A stretch of DNA of 8,041 bases from CAYSPU01 sp964432995 (GTDB taxonomy: Bacteria; Verrucomicrobiota; Verrucomicrobiia; Limisphaerales; JAHDYP01), in NCBI GenBank assembly GCA_964432995.1, contig CAYSPU010000261.1, positions 1 through 8,041 of the forward strand. Reading direction: 5' to 3'. Positions 6,203 to 8,041 of the stretch are shown one piece after another. The notes under the pieces are model-generated. The model saw nothing but the letters and a program-made list of their open reading frames with translations. It was not told where the DNA came from and made no database searches. The stretch's first letter is position 1. Each line of letters starts with the position of its first letter. The position numbers were made by a program, and so were the translations under genes.

Positions 6203-6755
6203 GGGGATCGCGTCCTCTCTCGATCTCCCGGTCCGGCCGGAACGGGACGCCGGCTTCGGGCGGGTAACTCAGGGCTCGGTCGATACGGGCGAACAGGCGG
6301 AACCACAACGGGGTGCAGAGCCCTCCCACGAGGGCGACAACGGCCCAGCGCCAGGGGAACCACAGACCGCACAGGGGTTCGCGGCCCGTGGCCAGAATGA
6401 GGAGCAGTTGAACCAGCGGAACTCCGGCGCTGGCCGCCAATCCCAGCAGGAACTGGATGTAGCGGTCCTCGACCAGGAGCGTGCCGCGCACCGCGTGAAG
6501 GGTCAGACCGGCCAGGGCCAAGGGGAGCACACTGACCCCAAAAGGGCTCGCGGAAAGCGAGTCGACGCAGAAACCGGCCAACACCGCCGTGAGCGCCACC
6601 GTGGGGACATTCGAACGCAAGGCGGCGTAGACCATCAAGGACGGCAGCAAGTCGGGCTGCGCGCCCAGCAGCAGGCGCGGCAGCACGAACCACGACTGGA
6701 GGTAGACCAGCCCGTAGGCGGCCATCAGAATGGCAATGGTGCTCGGCCAACTCAT
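6189..6755 (-). CDS. mreD: Rod shape-determining protein MreD
   Basis: MreD is a small inner-membrane protein of the elongasome that binds MreC and helps control PBP2-RodA activity. The 188-residue product is strongly hydrophobic with about five or six membrane segments (roughly 6-27, 36-47, 50-68, 74-92, 101-122, 134-153) and a charged C-terminal tail (residues 165-188). MreD is poorly conserved, so the call depends on size, membrane pattern and position between mreC and mrdA. The ATG at 6755 overlaps the mreC stop as ATGA, a classic termination-reinitiation junction. An AGGAGG at 6772-6777 is 16 bases from the start, longer than ideal spacing. The frame is open further upstream through mreC, but that portion is a shadow. 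Confidence 0.88.
   Translation of the reverse strand: MSWPSTIAILMAAYGLVYLQSWFVLPRLLLGAQPDLLPSLMVYAALRSNVPTVALTAVLAGFCVDSLSASPFGVSVLPLALAGLTLHAVRGTLLVEDRYIQFLLGLAASAGVPLVQLLLILATGREPLCGLWFPWRWAVVALVGGLCTPLWFRLFARIDRALSYPPEAGVPFRPDREIERGRDPHADH
6213..6219 (-). promoter_or_regulatory. Shine-Dalgarno for mrdA
   Basis: GAGAGGA on the minus strand lies ten bases upstream of the mrdA ATG, inside the 3' end of mreD. It is one of the few recognisable ribosome binding sites in this window and supports the ATG at 6202 as the PBP2 start. Confidence 0.45.
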
Positions 6756-7555
6756 GGAAACAGCACCCAGACCTCCTGCAGGCGGTTGAGATTCTCGCAC
6801 AGCCGCAGCCGAGCCTCGAGGTACAGCCCGAACTGGTTGGTCCGCACATCCACAATCTGTCCCACCGGGATCCCCCGGGGGAAGATCCCCCCCTCCCCGC
6901 TGGTGATCACCAGCAAGCCGGGCTTCAGCGTCACCGAGGGCGGCACGTAAATGAAATCCACCAACTGCCGGTCGAAACTCGAATCGTTCGGGGCCACGAT
7001 GCCTTTGTCCGCCGTGCCGTTGACCTGGCCCGAGAAGCGGCAGTTCGGATCGCCCACGAGGATCACCTGCGAGCGGGTGTAAGCGACCTCGCTGATCCGG
7101 CCGACCAGACCGGTGGCGGTCAGCACGGGCTGGTTGGTGCGGATGCCGTGCCGGCTGCCCAGGTCGATCTGCAGCGACCGCCACCATTGGGCCGGATCAT
7201 GGGCGATGACGCGGGCGAGCCGGAGCTGCCAGGGGGCACGCGGTTGCCACGCCACAGCCTGCCGCAGGCGCTGGTTCTCCTCACGCGTCACGGTCAACTC
7301 CTGCAGTTCGCAGCGCAGGGCCTCGTTCGTCTGGCGCAGCGACTCGATCTCCCGGAGGAGGGTGCGGCGCGGGATGGCCGCCTGCGCGCTGCGGTGGAGA
7401 AGACCCTGGGCGGAGCCGGCCAGACCGAACACCGGCACGAACGCGCTGCCCCAGGCGCGCCGCAAGCGGGAGGCCTGGCGGTCCGGGAGGTTCAACACCA
7501 CCACAACCACCAGCAACAGCAGGCCGAGGGCGATCACATGCGGCCGTTTGGACAT
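6752..7555 (-). CDS. mreC: Rod shape-determining protein MreC
   Basis: MreC is a bitopic inner-membrane protein that links the MreB filament to PBP2 and activates it from the periplasm. The 267-residue protein has a short basic N-terminus, one membrane segment (about 7-22), a coiled-coil region (about 65-100, with ESLRQTNEALRCELQEL) and the periplasmic beta-domains (about 110-267). Family motifs include LQIDLGSRHGIRTNQPVL (128-145), TGLVGRISEV (148-157), VILVGDPNCRFSG (164-176) and ITSGEGGIFPRGIPVG (217-232). It lacks the longer C-terminal tail of the E. coli protein. The ATG at 7555 lies 48 bp after mreB; no start codon is in frame just above it and no good Shine-Dalgarno is visible. Confidence 0.95.
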   Translation of the reverse strand: MSKRPHVIALGLLLLVVVVVLNLPDRQASRLRRAWGSAFVPVFGLAGSAQGLLHRSAQAAIPRRTLLREIESLRQTNEALRCELQELTVTREENQRLRQAVAWQPRAPWQLRLARVIAHDPAQWWRSLQIDLGSRHGIRTNQPVLTATGLVGRISEVAYTRSQVILVGDPNCRFSGQVNGTADKGIVAPNDSSFDRQLVDFIYVPPSVTLKPGLLVITSGEGGIFPRGIPVGQIVDVRTNQFGLYLEARLRLCENLNRLQEVWVLFP

Positions 7556-7603
7556 CGACTTGCTCGCGATCCAATACGGCGAACGCTGTCCGGCGAAGAC
7601 CGA

Positions 7604-8041
7604 CTACACCCGACTGGAAGAGGCGACGCGCTTGAGGAACTGCAATTCTTGCAGGACGCGGCCCGTCCCCTCCGCCACCGCCGTCAGAGGATCGTCCGCA
7701 ATGTGCACCGGCAGGCCCGTTTCGTCGGCCACCAGCCGGTCAATCCCGCGCAAAAGTGCGCCGCCCCCGGCCATCACGATTCCACGGTCCACGAGGTCGG
7801 CCGCCAATTCCGGCGGGCATCGTTCCAGCGTGATCCGGATCGACTCCAAAATGCTGGCCAAGGGTTCCTTGAGAGCTTCGCGTATCTCTTCCGATCGTAC
7901 CGTCAGGGTCTTCGGCAAACCTGTGCTCAGGTCCCGGCCCTTCACCTCCATCGTCAATTCCTGCTCGAGAGGGTAGGCCGAGCCAATGCGGATCTTGATT
8001 TCCTCCGCGTCCTGCGTCGAAGTGCGCAGCGCGATGGCGAT
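7604..8041 (-). CDS. mreB: Rod shape-determining protein MreB, C-terminal 145 residues (cut by window edge)
   Basis: MreB is a bacterial actin homologue whose membrane-bound filaments orient the lateral wall machinery. The window holds the last 145 residues. They include EEIKIRIGSAYP, the strand following (MEVKGRDLSTGLPKTLTV), the helix pair REALKEPLASILESIRITLE, and the actin-fold phosphate-binding segment IVMAGGGALLRGIDRLVADE, followed by the usual DDPLTAVAEGTGRVL ending. The reading frame runs unbroken to the window edge, so the start is outside. It is the first gene of the shape operon within the window; the 48 bp after its TAG hold no terminator, so read-through into mreC is expected. 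Confidence 0.96.
   Translation of the reverse strand: MAIALRTSTQDAEEIKIRIGSAYPLEQELTMEVKGRDLSTGLPKTLTVRSEEIREALKEPLASILESIRITLERCPPELAADLVDRGIVMAGGGALLRGIDRLVADETGLPVHIADDPLTAVAEGTGRVLQELQFLKRVASSSRV

Overview
This GC-rich window reads almost entirely on the minus strand, so genes run from high to low coordinates. In transcription order it holds the end of mreB, then mreC, mreD, mrdA (PBP2), rodA and an RNase E/G gene (rng). A spacer of about 530 bp follows, and then the start of a citrate synthase gene (gltA). No tRNA, rRNA, CRISPR array, transposase or phage gene was seen.

The organism is a rod-shaped, Gram-negative-type bacterium. The protein wording (especially the RNase E/G and MreC), the high GC and the poor Shine-Dalgarno sequences make Verrucomicrobiota my best guess. 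This rests on family resemblance recalled from memory and is tentative.

Region 3061-8041 is a compact cell-shape operon. MreB (actin-like filament), MreC and MreD (membrane scaffold), PBP2 (transpeptidase) and RodA (SEDS glycosyltransferase) form the elongasome that builds the lateral cell wall. Junctions are tight: 48 bp between mreB and mreC, a 4-bp ATGA overlap between mreC and mreD, a 14-bp overlap between mreD and mrdA, 1 bp between mrdA and rodA, and 3 bp between rodA and rng. The RNase E/G gene is therefore probably translated from the same message. E. coli also keeps rng (cafA) downstream of mreBCD, but has mrdAB elsewhere.

Region 539-1068 is the only real gap. It has no convincing gene but is rich in inverted repeats. 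The strongest is a 74-bp imperfect hairpin (897-970) in which 25 of 29 arm positions pair and each arm is itself palindromic. A second hairpin spans 704-797. Nearer gltA are a GC hairpin (628-665), a small AT-rich palindrome over a possible -10 box (611-622), and a GC-rich stem-loop (580-607) that would start at the predicted 5' end of the gltA message. This spacer is the most likely place for something undescribed: a structured RNA, an mRNA 3'/5' control element or a palindromic repeat family.

Region 1-538 encodes the N-terminal 179 residues of a type II citrate synthase, probably a separate transcription unit.
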